From Prorocentrum cordatum (lineage: Eukaryota > Sar > Dinophyceae > Prorocentrales > Prorocentraceae), in the NCBI GenBank assembly GCA_963575745.1, contig CAUYUJ010014209.1, positions 148,801-212,800 on the forward strand: a stretch of 64,000 bases of DNA. The letters run 5' to 3'. The first letter of the stretch is position 1. Each line of letters begins with the position of its first letter. Below the pieces are notes generated by a model. The model made no database searches. It was given only the letters and a program-made list of their open reading frames with translations, and had not been told where the DNA came from. Both the position numbers and the translations under genes were made by a program. Below are positions 21,826 to 31,904 of the stretch, piece by piece.

Positions 21826-22535
21826 TAGGCGGGAGGCTCGTCTGTGAGTGAACTGCGAGGAAGTCTCAGGCGGGAGCGCTCCCCCTATGGGGCCCGCACT
21901 TCATGTGTTTAATCCGAGCGGGTCATCCTCATCCCTGTAACTGTCGTCACATTTGGGTTCCTGAGGCCTGAATGCGGGGGAAGTATCAGGCGGGAGCCTC
22001 GTCGGTGAGTGAACTGTGAGGAAGTCTCAGGCGAGAGCGCTCTCCCTATGGGGCCTGCATTTCATGTTCTTACCCGACAGGTCACCCTCATCCCTGTACC
22101 CGTCGCCACTTTTGGGTTCCTGAGGCCTAAATATGGGCGAACTATCAAGCGGTAGCCTCGTCTGTGAGTGAACTGTGAGGAAGTCTCAGGCGGGAGCCCC
22201 TTCCCTAGTGGGCCCACACTTCATGTTTTCAATCCGAGCGGGTCATCCTCATCCCTGTAACCGTCGTCACTTTTGGGCTCCCGGGCCTTGAATATGGGGG
22301 AAGTATCAAGCGGGGAACCTCGTCTGTGAGTGGACTGTGAGGGAGTCTCAGGCGGGAGCCCCCCCCTTATGGGGCCCGCACTTCATGTTTTTCATCCGAG
22401 AGGGTCATCCTCTTCCCTGTAACCGTCGCCACTTTTGGGCTCCCGAGACCTGAATACGGAGGAAGTATCAGGCAGGCGGGGAGCCTCGTCTGTGAGTGAA
22501 CTGTGAGGAAGTCTCAGGCGGGAGCCCCCTCTCTA
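21826..22535 (+). repeat. About 160-bp tandem repeat, five copies
   Basis: The marker tgtgagtgaactgtgaggaa followed by gtctcaggcgggagc occurs at about 21843, 22004, 22162, 22325 and 22490, giving periods of 158-165 bp. Each unit also contains tatggggcccgcacttcatg, gggtcatcctcatccctgta, cgtcactttggg-like text and ggaagtatcaggcggg. The last copy is incomplete. Copies differ by scattered substitutions. Confidence 0.9.
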
Positions 22536-22549
22536 TGCGCTCCTCAGAG

Positions 22550-23400
22550 GGCGATTCGCCCGACCCATCAGGTGTGGCGGAAGAGGAAGAACAGGAGGTG
22601 AGGACGACGACGGCGGCAAGGGGAGGCGGGCGGGCAGGAGGGCGAGGCAAGGGCAACGCGGGGAGCGGGTGAGGGCCCTGCGCCAGGGCGAGAATGATAC
22701 TCACGCAGAGAAGAGAATAAGGGCGCCTCACTAATCACGAGGACGACAGTGAAGGTTATATCCAGATTAGCCGAAAGGATTTTCATGCGGGGTCTTTCCG
22801 TCGGAGTAATTGTTTTTTTCCCGCGGCTTTGCAGCCACGGGGAGCCTTCCAGCAGCTTCGCCTCGCCGAGGGCTTTCTGGTGGTGCCCGGATCTTTTCGA
22901 ACGGCCGCCATAGGGCCGAGCTATGACCCTAAAACTCTGGGCGCCCCCTCGTGACGAAAGAATCACGGCGGACGGTTTTTCCTTGTTTTCAGCCACGGGG
23001 GGCCCTCGCCGGGCCCAAGGACCGTCCAAAAACTATTCAGGATGAAACACCGGTCCTGGGTTAGGGGTCCAGACCTCTGGGTAACCACGTCAGATGTCTG
23101 AGTCCATATACAGACTCGCGGGCCAGGCCCCTTGGCCGCGAGCCCACGGATACGGGGCGCTTTTCGCGGATGCCCCGCGCGAGCAGTATGTGATCGCGTA
23201 TCTACAGGATCGCGCCCTTCATCCAGACCGCGAGGGCGTGGATATGGACATGTTCACCGCCAGTGCAGGACGAGGAGACGGAGGCCAGGTCCGCGCCATC
23301 GGGCGCGCGAGGGGCGCGCTCGCTTCGCCAGCGGGCGATCAAGGCCACCCGCATGTTGGAAACGAGCCGGCCTCCGTCCTTGTAGCTGCTGTGAACCTCA
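22550..23400. other. Unassigned; shares a short block with 63160-63195
   Basis: No exon recognised. Positions 23222-23247 (tccagaccgcgagg.cgtgga, then tatgg) match 63166-63195 almost exactly, and the texts around both are GC-rich and otherwise dissimilar. This could be a fragment of an old dispersed repeat. Confidence 0.5.
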
Positions 23401-23419
23401 GGGTCGAATGTGCGCAACG

Positions 23420-23700
23420 GCGCTGGGGCGAGAGCCGCAATTTGGAAACGAACCGGCCTCCATCCATGTCGCTGTTGGAAACCATTGTAAAGTGAATGTG
23501 CGCGGCGCTGAGGCGAGAGCCGCACTTTGAAAAACGAAACGGCCTCCACTTCAGCTGCTGAAGTTGTTTAGAACGAGTGTGCGCAGCACTCCGCCGAGAG
23601 CCGCACATGGAAGCCAACGGCCCTCTAGCCTTGTTACTGATGGACACTTTGAAAACGAATGTGCGCGGCGTTGATTCGAGAACCGCATGTTAGAAACCAC
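23420..23700 (+). repeat. About 82-bp tandem repeat family, locus B (4 copies)
   Basis: gcgagagccgcaatttggaa at 23431, gcgagagccgcactttgaaa at 23513, gccgagagccgcacatggaa at 23594 and a weaker copy at 23676. Each is followed by acgaa(c/a)cggcctccat and gtgtgcgc(g/a)gc. Same family as 4725-5010 and 37795-38000. Confidence 0.85.
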
Positions 23701-23887
23701 CAACCATCCGTCCTTGTATCTGCTGGCGCTTGCTTTAACTTTAGGATGCTGCAGTGTCAGCCTACGGGCACGTCTGGTGGTGCAACAGGGGGAGTTGCGT
23801 ATAAAGAAGACAAACGAAGGAGAAGGAGGAAGAAGGGGAGGAGAGGGAGCAGGAGGAGAAGAATTAGCACCCTGGCCCCTCGATCAC

Positions 23888-23950
23888 CTGCCACACGGTC
23901 TTCAGCCGCGCGTCGTAGCACATGTGCCCCGACAGCTGGGCCTCTCCACG
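23888..23950 (-). CDS. Possible BLUF-like gene, upstream exon
   Basis: On the minus strand, after an acceptor-like GAGCCCCTAG, a 21-codon open exon reads RGEAQLSGHMCYDARLKTVW plus Gln and then GTGATC, usable as a GT donor. In-frame readthrough stops 7 codons later (VIEGPGC stop), so if it is real it is spliced. G-H-M-x-Y-D ... V-W-Q-V-I-E-G resembles the core of BLUF domains (blue light sensing with FAD), where the Gln before V-L-E-G is conserved. This exon lacks the N-terminal Tyr/Gln part of the domain, and further upstream exons were not found in the window. Confidence 0.4.
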
Positions 23951-24299
23951 CTAGGGGCTCGCGAGGAAGGAGGGAGAGGAATTTCTGGATTAAAAGAGGC
24001 TCAGGGGAACACACATAAATCGGCACCAAGTCCAAGATTCCCCAGATGTTTGTCGATATGTCCTGAATGTTCCTCTTCCCCTCAATTTCCTGTATGCTAT
24101 ATGCTTCGAAATTTGATTCGAATACACGTTTATGTGTGTGTTCGCGCAGATCACCCCTCCTGAGGACAAGCAAATTCTGGATTGCAGGGCCGGTGGAACA
24201 ACAAGCCTGTAAACGAAAAGTGGAGCGCAGCTCGCAGAGTAACTACCAGCAGACCAGAAGATCTGCGCGACGGGTGAAGGTGACCACAAAGGCGTAGCA

Positions 24300-25130
24300 A
24301 ACTAATGAGCACATCGCGCTGCAACACGACACAGGAACGCTGGGAGGGGGAGGGAGGGAGGGAGGAAGGGGGAAGAATGGTCCGATCTGTCGAGGCTCGA
24401 CCAAGACCTCAGGACCCATTCCCCTCAGGATCCGATTCTCAAGGAAAACGCCACAGCTCCTGGCAGGACTGACGAATCGAAGAACGGCCGCACGAGCGGC
24501 GAGAGGGAAAGAAGGACTAGCTCGATCGGGATAGCGACAAAGCGTATATTCAAAAAGGTCAGGGCGGGGGGGGGGCACAGAACTCCGTGCGGCGTGGGTA
24601 GAGAACGCGAATGCCAAATCTGCTTCTCTAAGCGCCTTCTGGTTGGCGGGGATGGAATGCTCCACGATCCTCTCGATGTCCTCAGTCGGGGCCGCCGGGA
24701 TCGAAGCGACCGCTCTTACCCGAAAGCTGTCAGAGTCACGCTCGGCTCCTGGTCGGGAACGGTGGAAGCACCAGGTCAACTCGCGCAGAAGGGGGAAGCG
24801 GAAGGAAGCGCGCCCCAAACAGTCAGAGACTGGCCCCAATTCAGGGGGGGGCGGTACGCTGCGTGCAGGCAGGCGGGCCCGCCTACGGCAGCTGGCAAAA
24901 CAAGTAAATATCAGACATGTGGCCTCGACTGCTCCTTCTGCTACTGCGACAGCCGGTTTGAAGACAGTTGAAACCGTCAAGGGGGGGAGGAAGGACGCAC
25001 GAGAGCAGAGAGGGACGCACGACGAGCGGGGACGAGAGGCCGAGGAAATTGAGAGGGAGGGACGAACGACGAGAGGGACGACGGAGGACACGCCTGGGCC
25101 CGACACCATCCGGGAACACGCGATCGACAC
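24300..25130. other. Unassigned, with short G-rich and GGAC/GACGA runs
   Basis: gggagggggagggagggagg at about 24345; gggacgaacgacgagaggga near 25060. Predicted proteins lack any recognisable domain. Confidence 0.5.
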
Positions 25131-25199
25131 ACGATGAACCCCGTAGGGGCCCCGCGATGGGCATCGACTCGGCCAACGGGGGCCTCGGCAACCCCTCTC

Positions 25200-26000
25200 G
25201 CTGCTCCCCACGCACTCCTCCCGCTCTCCATTCCTTCCCTGCCCCCCGCCCTCCCGTGCGTCGTTCCCCCCCCCATCCCGCTTCCACATCTGCTCCCCTC
25301 CTGGCCCGGGGCAAACCAGGCCGAAGGAGCATCAAACTACGGTACATCCACCGCCGTCGCTGGCACCGCCCTTCCACTCTCGTATTCTTTTGTGTGTCCA
25401 TGTGTTCCCCTGCACCCCGCGTCCATATGATACTTCAGCCCTCCTCCCCTCACCGTCTGCGCATCCCGTCCCTCCTTGCCGTCCCCCTGACCAACCCCCT
25501 TCTCCATGTCGCGTCCATTCGAATATCTGCCTTCCCTTCCCTGCTCCCCACTGAGCTTCCACTGTCTCCCTTTCCACTCTCGAGCCCCCCCTCCTCAGGA
25601 CCTCATTTCCCTCGCCGCCTTCCCCGACGCCTCCCATCCAAGCCACTCCCCACACCCTCCCCCGTCGTCCCCCTTGGGTCCCTCCTCCCTTCCGTTTCAA
25701 AGGCCATGTGCCCCCTTCCAACTCCACCCCACCACCACCACCGCGTCCCCAACCACGGTCACTGGCCCCCGTCCATTCCCCCACATATTTCCCCAGCCCG
25801 CGCTTCCCCGTACCATTCCCTTCCCCCATCTTCCGTCAACCCTTCGCCCATTCACCCCACCGTCCTGCACTCCACCCCTACCCGCACACTCCCCGCCCCT
25901 CTCCTCCCAGTCCTCCATCTCTTAATCCTCCTCCTCCTCCTCATCCTCATCATCCTCCTCCTTCTCCTTTTCCTTCTCCTCCTCCTCCTCCTCCTCCTCA
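25200..26000 (+). repeat. CT-rich segment, forward copy of an inverted pair
   Basis: Pyrimidine-rich but not a simple repeat. Its translation contains SHSRAPPPQDLISLAAFPDA and HPSHSPHPP. The minus strand of 33750-34330 encodes SHSRAPPQALISLAAFPRAS and RPSHSPHPP, and the DNA matches over several hundred bp (about 25560-25900). The two copies are inverted, about 8 kb apart, and flank the GIY-YIG/RT element. A TCC tract (25920-26000) ends it. Coding is doubtful; the shared frame probably reflects shared DNA. Confidence 0.7.
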
Positions 26001-26049
26001 CCCTGCTCCGACGCCTCACCCTGTCTTCCCTGCTTTCTCTATCTCTCTC

Positions 26050-26230
26050 TGTCTCGTTCTCGCCCGCCCTGGTCCTGCATATTACCACCCACCCTCTTGC
26101 ACCTCTCAGTTCTCACCGTGTGACGCACTGTTGCCATTTCCCGTGCTCGAGCGTGTCATCCGGGTCCGTGCTTGCCCACGCGACACTCACAACAAGGTCG
26201 GTGGTCGCCATAGCCAGTGACGAATAACGC
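26050..26230 (+). repeat. Direct repeat A, possible left terminal repeat
   Basis: About 180 bp with long identical blocks to 31575-31761: tctcgcccgccct, cctcttgcacc, atttcccgtgctcgagcgt, gggtccgtgcttgcccacgc, ctcacaacaa, ggtggtcgccatagcc and gaataacgc. Both copies follow a CT-rich stretch. They bracket the retroelement-like region, as the pseudo-LTRs of Penelope-like elements or LTRs would. Confidence 0.75.
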
Positions 26231-27410
26231 TGGTGATGACTTTCTCACCTTCTGGGTCAACTCGGCTTCGGCGACGGCAATTCAGAGTTCGAGCGCCGTC
26301 TACCGTGACGGGGTGCTTTCATTCAATGTCCTTCCATCGTCGTATCAATGCTCAGGGAGCAGCAGCGCTACACATCCTGTATCCACGTTCGCTGGCAGGA
26401 ATGACATGGGACATCTCACTCCAGGACGGCAACGCAGAGCGACTTCGTCAACTTCTCGGCCCACGAGTGCAATGGCTAGCACACTTTAACCAAGCATCCC
26501 GATGATACTGCGAATGTGTCCATGGCCTCATCCGCAGCATGCACCAGTCGTCCATGGCGGCGGAAAAGGAGGAGACGATCAGGGAGGACGAGACGTTGAC
26601 GTTGCGGATCCAGAGGACCACCCAGGAGGAGCTCAGGTACCTGGCGATGATGAACGGTGACGGGTGTCAGAGCGACTTCGGCCACATCGACTCGCACGAG
26701 AACCAAATGTGGTCGACGTCGTCGAACGATCGATCGTTTGTCGTCGGTCTCGTAGCCTCTGGGGAGGCTAGGGAGCGCCTCGTGGTCCGATGGCCGCTCA
26801 GGCTTCGACACCTCAAAAACCAAACGTCGTATACGCAGTAAGTCAGGACACGCTGTGCTGTTCACCTCATGTCTCCCGAGAAAGGGCCTCGAGCTGAATA
26901 CGCCAATGGGTTTGTTCTCAGCGGTGTCGCCGACATTTTTCGCCAGTGTCAGCGGCGAGGCGGCGAAATCCGCTCCAGCGAGAAGCTAGATAGGGGCACA
27001 AACTAGCGAAGTGGCCAGCGAGCAAGGAGGGAATGGGGACGGCCGAGAGGAAGAAGGGACGCTCAGACGCCGAAGAGCTCGACGATGAGCAGCCGGGCGG
27101 GCAGCAGCAGCCAGGCGCGCAGGGCCAGGGCGCGGTGGGCGGCCCTGGCGAACCAGCGGTGTCACCGACATGCGAGTCCCCGATGAGTCAGTCCTCTCTC
27201 GTTTCTGCCCGAGTATGCTGCAGGCCCGTCGAGGCCGGCGTTCGGGCCACTGCGGGAAGTCTACCTGTGGAGCGTCGTCCGCTTCACACTCGCCGTCCTT
27301 GCCATCCCACGCGTCCGATGGCTGCAGGCCCAGCGACGGGTCCCAACGTGGGCCCGACCGGCCCTGACCGGGGCAGCTCCCGGCCTTCGAGCAGCCTTGG
27401 CAGACGGAGG
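26231..27410 (+). other. 5' part of the retroelement-like region, no clear domain
   Basis: Ordinary-composition DNA with several 90-130 codon frames on both strands (e.g. 26539-26841, containing EETIREDETLTLRIQRTTQE). None resembles a known domain. It is treated as part of the element because it lies between repeat A and the GIY-YIG-like motif. Confidence 0.4.
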
Positions 27411-27418
27411 CCCGTGCA

Positions 27419-27630
27419 GTGGTGTACGTCCTGGGCAGCTATGGAGGCGTGCACATCGGGAAGGCACTCCTGCGCGAGACGCCCCCCTCCCCCGGGCTGC
27501 TGGGCCGTGTGGCCGCACATGTACGTGCTGTACTTCATCCGCGAGTCGGCCCAGGCCGCCGCCCGTCTCCGAGTTCTACGGCGGAATCTTGGCTCCGTGG
27601 TCGTTCCTCTCCGTCCTGCTACGTAGGACA
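27419..27630 (+). pseudogene. GIY-YIG-like endonuclease motif, frameshifted
   Basis: The plus frame from 27419 reads VYVLGSYGGVHIGKALLRET, then SPGLLGRVAAHVRA. After a frame change at about 27560 it continues as RLRVLRRNLGSVVVPL. The spacing V-Y-V-L ... H-I-G-K-A ... R-V-x-x-H follows the GIY-YIG nuclease plan (G-I-Y-x9/10-Y-I-G-x-T ... R-x3-H), with His in place of Tyr in the second block. GIY-YIG nucleases are carried by Penelope-like retroelements and homing elements. Here the motif is upstream of the RT-like segment at 29.3-30.05 kb. The identification rests on motif spacing only and the frame is broken. Confidence 0.45.
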
Positions 27631-27659
27631 GAGCGCGCCAGCCTTCACTATCTACGAGG

Positions 27660-28290
27660 CCATGGCAATCAGGCGGTTCAGCCCGAAGTGCAATCAGTGT
27701 GACGCCATGGAGTACGAGGCCATCAGCAGGGCGCGTGGGGCTGGCCAGCTCCATGCCATGGAGAAGACTGGCCGAGCCCAACGCCGCCGACCCCCGTCGT
27801 GGAGACGTGGACCCCGAGCGGTCACCAGTGCACCAGCATGGACGGCAACGTTCCCCATCGCAGCCAGCGGGCATAGACTACAGGATGCCGAGCAGAAGGT
27901 CGCCTCAACTTACCCTGGGGCACTGTCGGAAGCGGCGCCAAACGTGGTCCTCCACCAGCTGCAGATCCGTGAACACCACTACCCCACGCGTGGGATCGGA
28001 CCGCTGTGGCTATTTGAAGGCCGTAGGTTGGGCCTCTTGCTTGCCTTCCTCGCTGCGAAATGGAAAGACCTGCGCATGTTCGTGCATTGGAGCCGCCTGG
28101 AAGTGGGAGCCCACCTCTATTTGGCAGCTTCGATGGCTAGTTTTTTCTCAGGCCATTCCACCGTCTGCGCATGGCCATGCATCACATTGACCTACATGTA
28201 CGCCGACTCCGCCTACCCAGCGCCAGACGCCCATCCCTCCTACCACCATCAATGTTTCAGGCGGCTGAGTACCGCAGGTGGGTGAGTTCT
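27660..28290 (+). pseudogene. Retroelement-associated reading frame, unknown
   Basis: A plus frame continues through FSPKCNQCDAMEYEAISRAR (a C-x2-C pair) and RRPPSWRRGPRAV to MFVHWSRLEVGAHLYLAASM and TLTYMYADSAYPAPDAHPSY. Composition is not repetitive. It follows the GIY-YIG-like motif with only one frame change. No domain recognised. Confidence 0.3.
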
Positions 28291-28369
28291 ACTACCACGT
28301 CAATGACGAAGACAATGAAGTTCGCCCTGACATGTGAGGTGTACTTGCAGCCACCACCTACGGTCTACG

Positions 28370-28860
28370 CCAAGAACCCAGGCTGGAAGGATCGTGTCTC
28401 GGCGAGCCGCTTCTGCGCGGACTACACCTCGCAGGAGCTGCCGCACCCGCCCGAGGGGCCGCCGTCGTCCCCGTGGCGCCTCCGACGCCTGGACGGGCCA
28501 TGGCGGCTACCGGTGTGGCATCGCCCACATCGAGCGCTACGCGAGGCACGTGCGGCTCTCAGTGTGGGCAACCAAGGCACGCATACCTCAACGCGTGCTC
28601 CGTCGTGGCTTTCGGCATCTCAGCCAGTGGATCACCCACCGCTGAATCGTGCCAGAGGCCCCGCCCGCCGGGCAGGAAGCAGAGCTAGGCATAGCGAACA
28701 GCCGGGGTGAGTCCAACGAGTGCGGGATCCTCGCGGACGACAAGGAGTGAGACGAGGTCTGGACGTGCGACGGCTGTGGCATGATGAGGTACCTCCACCA
28801 GCTCGCGATGGCGGACCCCGACTGGACCCTGCGGTCAGACACGTCTCCGCGAGGCGCGGC
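28370..28860 (+). pseudogene. Broken ORF with a Cys-x2-Cys motif
   Basis: A plus-strand frame reads GGYRCGIAHIERYARHVRLS, VLRRGFRHLSQWITHR, a stop at 28645, then GESNECGILADDKE, a second stop at 28752, then DEVWTCDGCGMMRYLHQLAM and ADPDWTLR. The continuity across the stops suggests a decayed protein rather than chance. The CDGC pair could be half of a zinc knuckle or ribbon. Family unknown. It sits between the GIY-YIG-like and RT-like parts. Confidence 0.4.
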
Positions 28861-29299
28861 TGTGTGGATGCGGGGCCGCGCAGTGGCTGCACTGCCGCCT
28901 TGGCTCCGCACGCCACGCCTCCTGCCACCACCGTCGGCGGACGAGCAGCCGCCGCATGTCTCCCCCACAGTCACACAAAAATGCTTATCTCCCCGAGGCG
29001 AGAGCACGTGTCACACACAGTTCCATCGTTGCCTCCGTCGCGTCATCAATTGTTCGCAAGCCCCATAGGGCTTAGGGCGTTCGAATGACTGGCCGAGCAG
29101 TTCGTGATTTCCTTTCGCGGAGTGCACTCAGTTCCAGGGTGTTTAACACTAACCAGGCCGCTGATGAAATCCGTCGTCTCCGTCGCTCTCCGATGCTCGC
29201 TGTGTAGTTCTGAGCGAAACATTGTTGTAACGGATGCGGACCTGGCATTTGAGAAGTGTAGTGCGTCGGCGGTCTCTGAAGCATGGTCAGGGGTCGCAT

Positions 29300-30045
29300 A
29301 TGAAGTTGCTCGAAGGCTCGGGGTGGACGCCACCCTCGCAAAGCAGGCTCACACCCCTGAGACCAGGTCCTGGACGAGTTCAACCCACCATGGATGGTGT
29401 AAGATTTCGGTGCTTGGCGTGCACCAAGCGTTAGTCGTTTTCTCCTGGATATCCCTGGTGTTCTTGGGTGGTATCATGTGTTAGATGCGGGGACTCCCCA
29501 TAGGAGGTGCACTATCAGGGGTGGCTTTCTCGGTGCTCACGTGCTGGATTGAACAGCAGACTCAATGTGATGAGGCTCGGCTGGGCGCTGCTGGCTTTCG
29601 ACAGCTTCCTGGGCAGGATGGGCTCCCCCTTGGACAACGTCTGCACATGGATGACATCATCGGCATGAGTACACTCTACTGCCGTGCTTGAGCATGCATT
29701 GCCGGTAGTCCCGCTGCAGCAAGCGAGGGCCCAACGGAGCCGTGTTATCCGAGTGGATCTGGAGCTCCGAGCGGCAGGCCCCAAAGTCATGACCTTCCCC
29801 ATGAGCCCGAAGCGATCCTGGCCGTCAGGAGATGTGGATGCTCGTCCCCGTGCTGATAGCATTGCGTGGCCTGGCCAGCCCCCACGAAGGTTTGCCGTGG
29901 TGGTATCTTTGGTTACTGGCAGGCTTGCTCGGGCCCAGTATCTGAATCTCTCTATTGGGTTTGGAATCCTTATTCCTGCTGGGCTACACCATAGATATCA
30001 TCCTTACCGCTGCCCACGCTGCCCCGCGGAGTGTGTCTGCTGAAA
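29300..30045 (+). pseudogene. Reverse transcriptase-like segment
   Basis: The plus frame from 29485 reads MRGLPIGGALSGVAFSVLTC, then WIEQQ, and about 45 codons later RLHMDDIIGMSTLYCRA. The G-L-P-x-G-x-x-x-S and (Y/H)-x-D-D blocks at this distance are the motif B and motif C arrangement of reverse transcriptases. A stop at 29482 precedes the first Met, and another at 29692 ends the frame. The sequence then continues in a second frame from 29684 (MLEHALPVVPLQQARAQRSR ... RFAVVVSLVTGRLARAQYLN). Upstream, a 29104-29484 frame may hold the fingers. I cannot assign a clade from sequence alone; Penelope-like is favoured because of the GIY-YIG-like motif and flanking repeats. Confidence 0.5.
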
Positions 30046-30136
30046 GGGTGCGAGCAGTCTTGCGAGTTTGGCGATACCACATTCGACACTCCACCTCCAC
30101 GTCATCACACACCGTGGGTAAAGGATATGATCGCCG

Positions 30137-30871
30137 TTGGTGCAACGAGCCGTGGAGCGGCAATCGTGGCTACGACAAGAACTACGACCAAGCTCGAGAC
30201 CGGACCGTGACCGTCGGGACCGCCATGAGAAGCGTAATGAACACTGGGACGAATACCGTGATGACCGTTGCCGCCGTGATCGGCGAAACCGCACGGACTG
30301 CGGCTCCAACCGTGATCGTGACCGTAAGCGCGACCGTGATCGCCGGGGCGTCAGCAGCGACCGAGACCGCCGCTCAGAGGGCTCGAGTGGCCACTACGAC
30401 AAGCATGAGATCGAGACCCTTCGCAATGAGCTCGAGTCCAAGGACAACGAGTACGCCGCCGCCTTCCTTCATGAGGCGTGCCGTGAGCGCGAGCTGGAGC
30501 TCCGCAAACAAAGGGAGTACTTAGCGTCGGCGCTCAAGCTGGCCTTCACCAACCAGACAGAGGAGCTACGCAAGGCAGTGGCACCCGACTACTGCTCCCC
30601 TGCATCACCTGCTCGTTCAATGTCCGCGATGCGCACAGAGGTGAAACTTCCTGCCAAGGGCACCCGTGAAGATAGCCAGGCCCACGCTCCGAAACGGTGG
30701 CGAGCGACAGGCACACCACGGCTGGCCAACAAGATCATCCTCGCGCGTGCCCCCCGCAAGCAGCTCCCAGGCTCCCACACGGACAAGGCTTCGATGCTCG
30801 TGCTATGCTGTCCTGGGGAAGTTTGGCTGAGTGTTTTCCGCCGTCGATGCTCTGAATCCCCAGGCCCCTAG
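30137..30871 (+). CDS. Arg/Asp-rich coiled-coil ORF of the retroelement
   Basis: 244 codons. The first half is a charged Arg-Asp/Arg-Arg string (RDRRDRHEKRNEHWDEYRDD and RDRDRKRDRDRRG). The middle is a coiled coil, HEIETLRNELESKDNEYAAA then LELRKQREYLASALKLAFTN. The end is unremarkable. It lies right after the RT-like segment in the same orientation, and its composition is unlike the surrounding repeats. The charged coiled coil could bind nucleic acid as a Gag-like or ORF1-like protein does; this is inference. The true start is uncertain because the RT frame upstream is broken. Confidence 0.45.
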   Translation: MVQRAVERQSWLRQELRPSSRPDRDRRDRHEKRNEHWDEYRDDRCRRDRRNRTDCGSNRDRDRKRDRDRRGVSSDRDRRSEGSSGHYDKHEIETLRNELESKDNEYAAAFLHEACRERELELRKQREYLASALKLAFTNQTEELRKAVAPDYCSPASPARSMSAMRTEVKLPAKGTREDSQAHAPKRWRATGTPRLANKIILARAPRKQLPGSHTDKASMLVLCCPGEVWLSVFRRRCSESPGP

Positions 30872-30879
30872 GCAAAAGC

Positions 30880-31570
30880 GAAGTTCTTCTGCTCTTGGGG
30901 TCCTTGTGGGCTTCCTCGTATATGTTATCAGCCCTGCCGAGGAGACCCGCCATCTAGATGTGACTACATCTCACTGGGTGCTAAACTGGTCTCCTGCTCG
31001 AGAGGCGTATCGCATTCAGATGATCCTGAATGCATTCGAGATGCCGTTCACAGTGTGCAGGTCGGGGGAAAGTGCCCTAGCCCAGAGTGCAGTTTCAGGA
31101 GCTATGGGGCAGGCTCAGCAGTGCTCTAGGGTATGCCTGCGGGGTTCCTGTGCCAGCAGCTTTGTTACCAGCCTCCCGTCACCATACCCTCCAGTGGCCC
31201 TGCCATCGTGAAGTGCTCGAGGTCAACTGACCCCGGGTGCTGATCAGCAGGGCCCGTATGGTGGGGTCCTCACCCCTCCCTCCCCTCCCCAGGATATTCA
31301 CCCTCAGCAGGGTACTCAACCTCCCCTCATCCCCACCCCACCTACGGCGATGGCAACAAGGCGATGCGGAGGCGCGCCACGGCCCCCGCAGCCTGTCTTA
31401 CGTAGAAAGACCCCCTCTCTCTCTCTCTCTCTCTCCCTCGCTACCTCTCTCCATGTTGGAACCTACCACCCCCACCCACGTTCCTTACCCATGCTCGGCG
31501 CTGGTGTTTGGCCGTGTTGAGGCGCACCGTTGCCCACTCTTGTTGGTTGGCGGGGTTATCTCTCTCGTTA
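30880..31570 (+). other. 3' part of the retroelement-like region, then CT repeats
   Basis: 30880-31210 has an open frame without recognisable domain. 31240-31330 is C/T-rich (cctccctcccctccccagga). 31408-31435 is (CT)n. Repeat B follows. Confidence 0.4.
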
Positions 31571-31574
31571 TCTT

Positions 31575-31761
31575 CCTCTCTCTCTCTCTCGCCCGCCCTC
31601 ATCTTGCAAATTTACACCTATCCTCTTGCACCGATCATCTCTCATCGTTTGGTGCACTGCTTCAATTTCCCGTGCTCGAGCGTTTCATCAGGGTCCGTGC
31701 TTGCCCACGCGATGCTCACAACAAAAATTCGGTGGTCGCCATAGCCCGTGAAGAATAACGC
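31575..31761 (+). repeat. Direct repeat B, possible right terminal repeat
   Basis: Second copy of the repeat at 26050-26230, same orientation, with a few indels (three extra A near 31725). It is followed by CT dinucleotide repeats. No obvious target-site duplication could be matched outside the two copies. Confidence 0.75.
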
Positions 31762-31815
31762 AGACATGAATCTCTCTCGCTCTCTCTCCCGCTCTCTCTC
31801 TCTCTCTCTCTCTCA
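31760..31815 (+). repeat. (CT)n microsatellite
   Basis: tctctctcgctctctctccc extended by a run of CT dinucleotides, directly after direct repeat B. Confidence 0.9.
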
Positions 31816-31904
31816 TGAAACCCTCTTTTCCTCCTGTAAGGGCACAACTGGGTGGAAGTTCCCAAGTCGTCGGGAGTGGTGCCGGGGAAAAGGCGGTAGA
31901 GTAT

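Noticed and set aside
30137-30871. SR/RD-type splicing factor gene
   Set aside because: The Arg-Asp run resembles RD proteins, but its position directly after an RT-like segment and inside terminal repeats makes a retroelement protein more likely.
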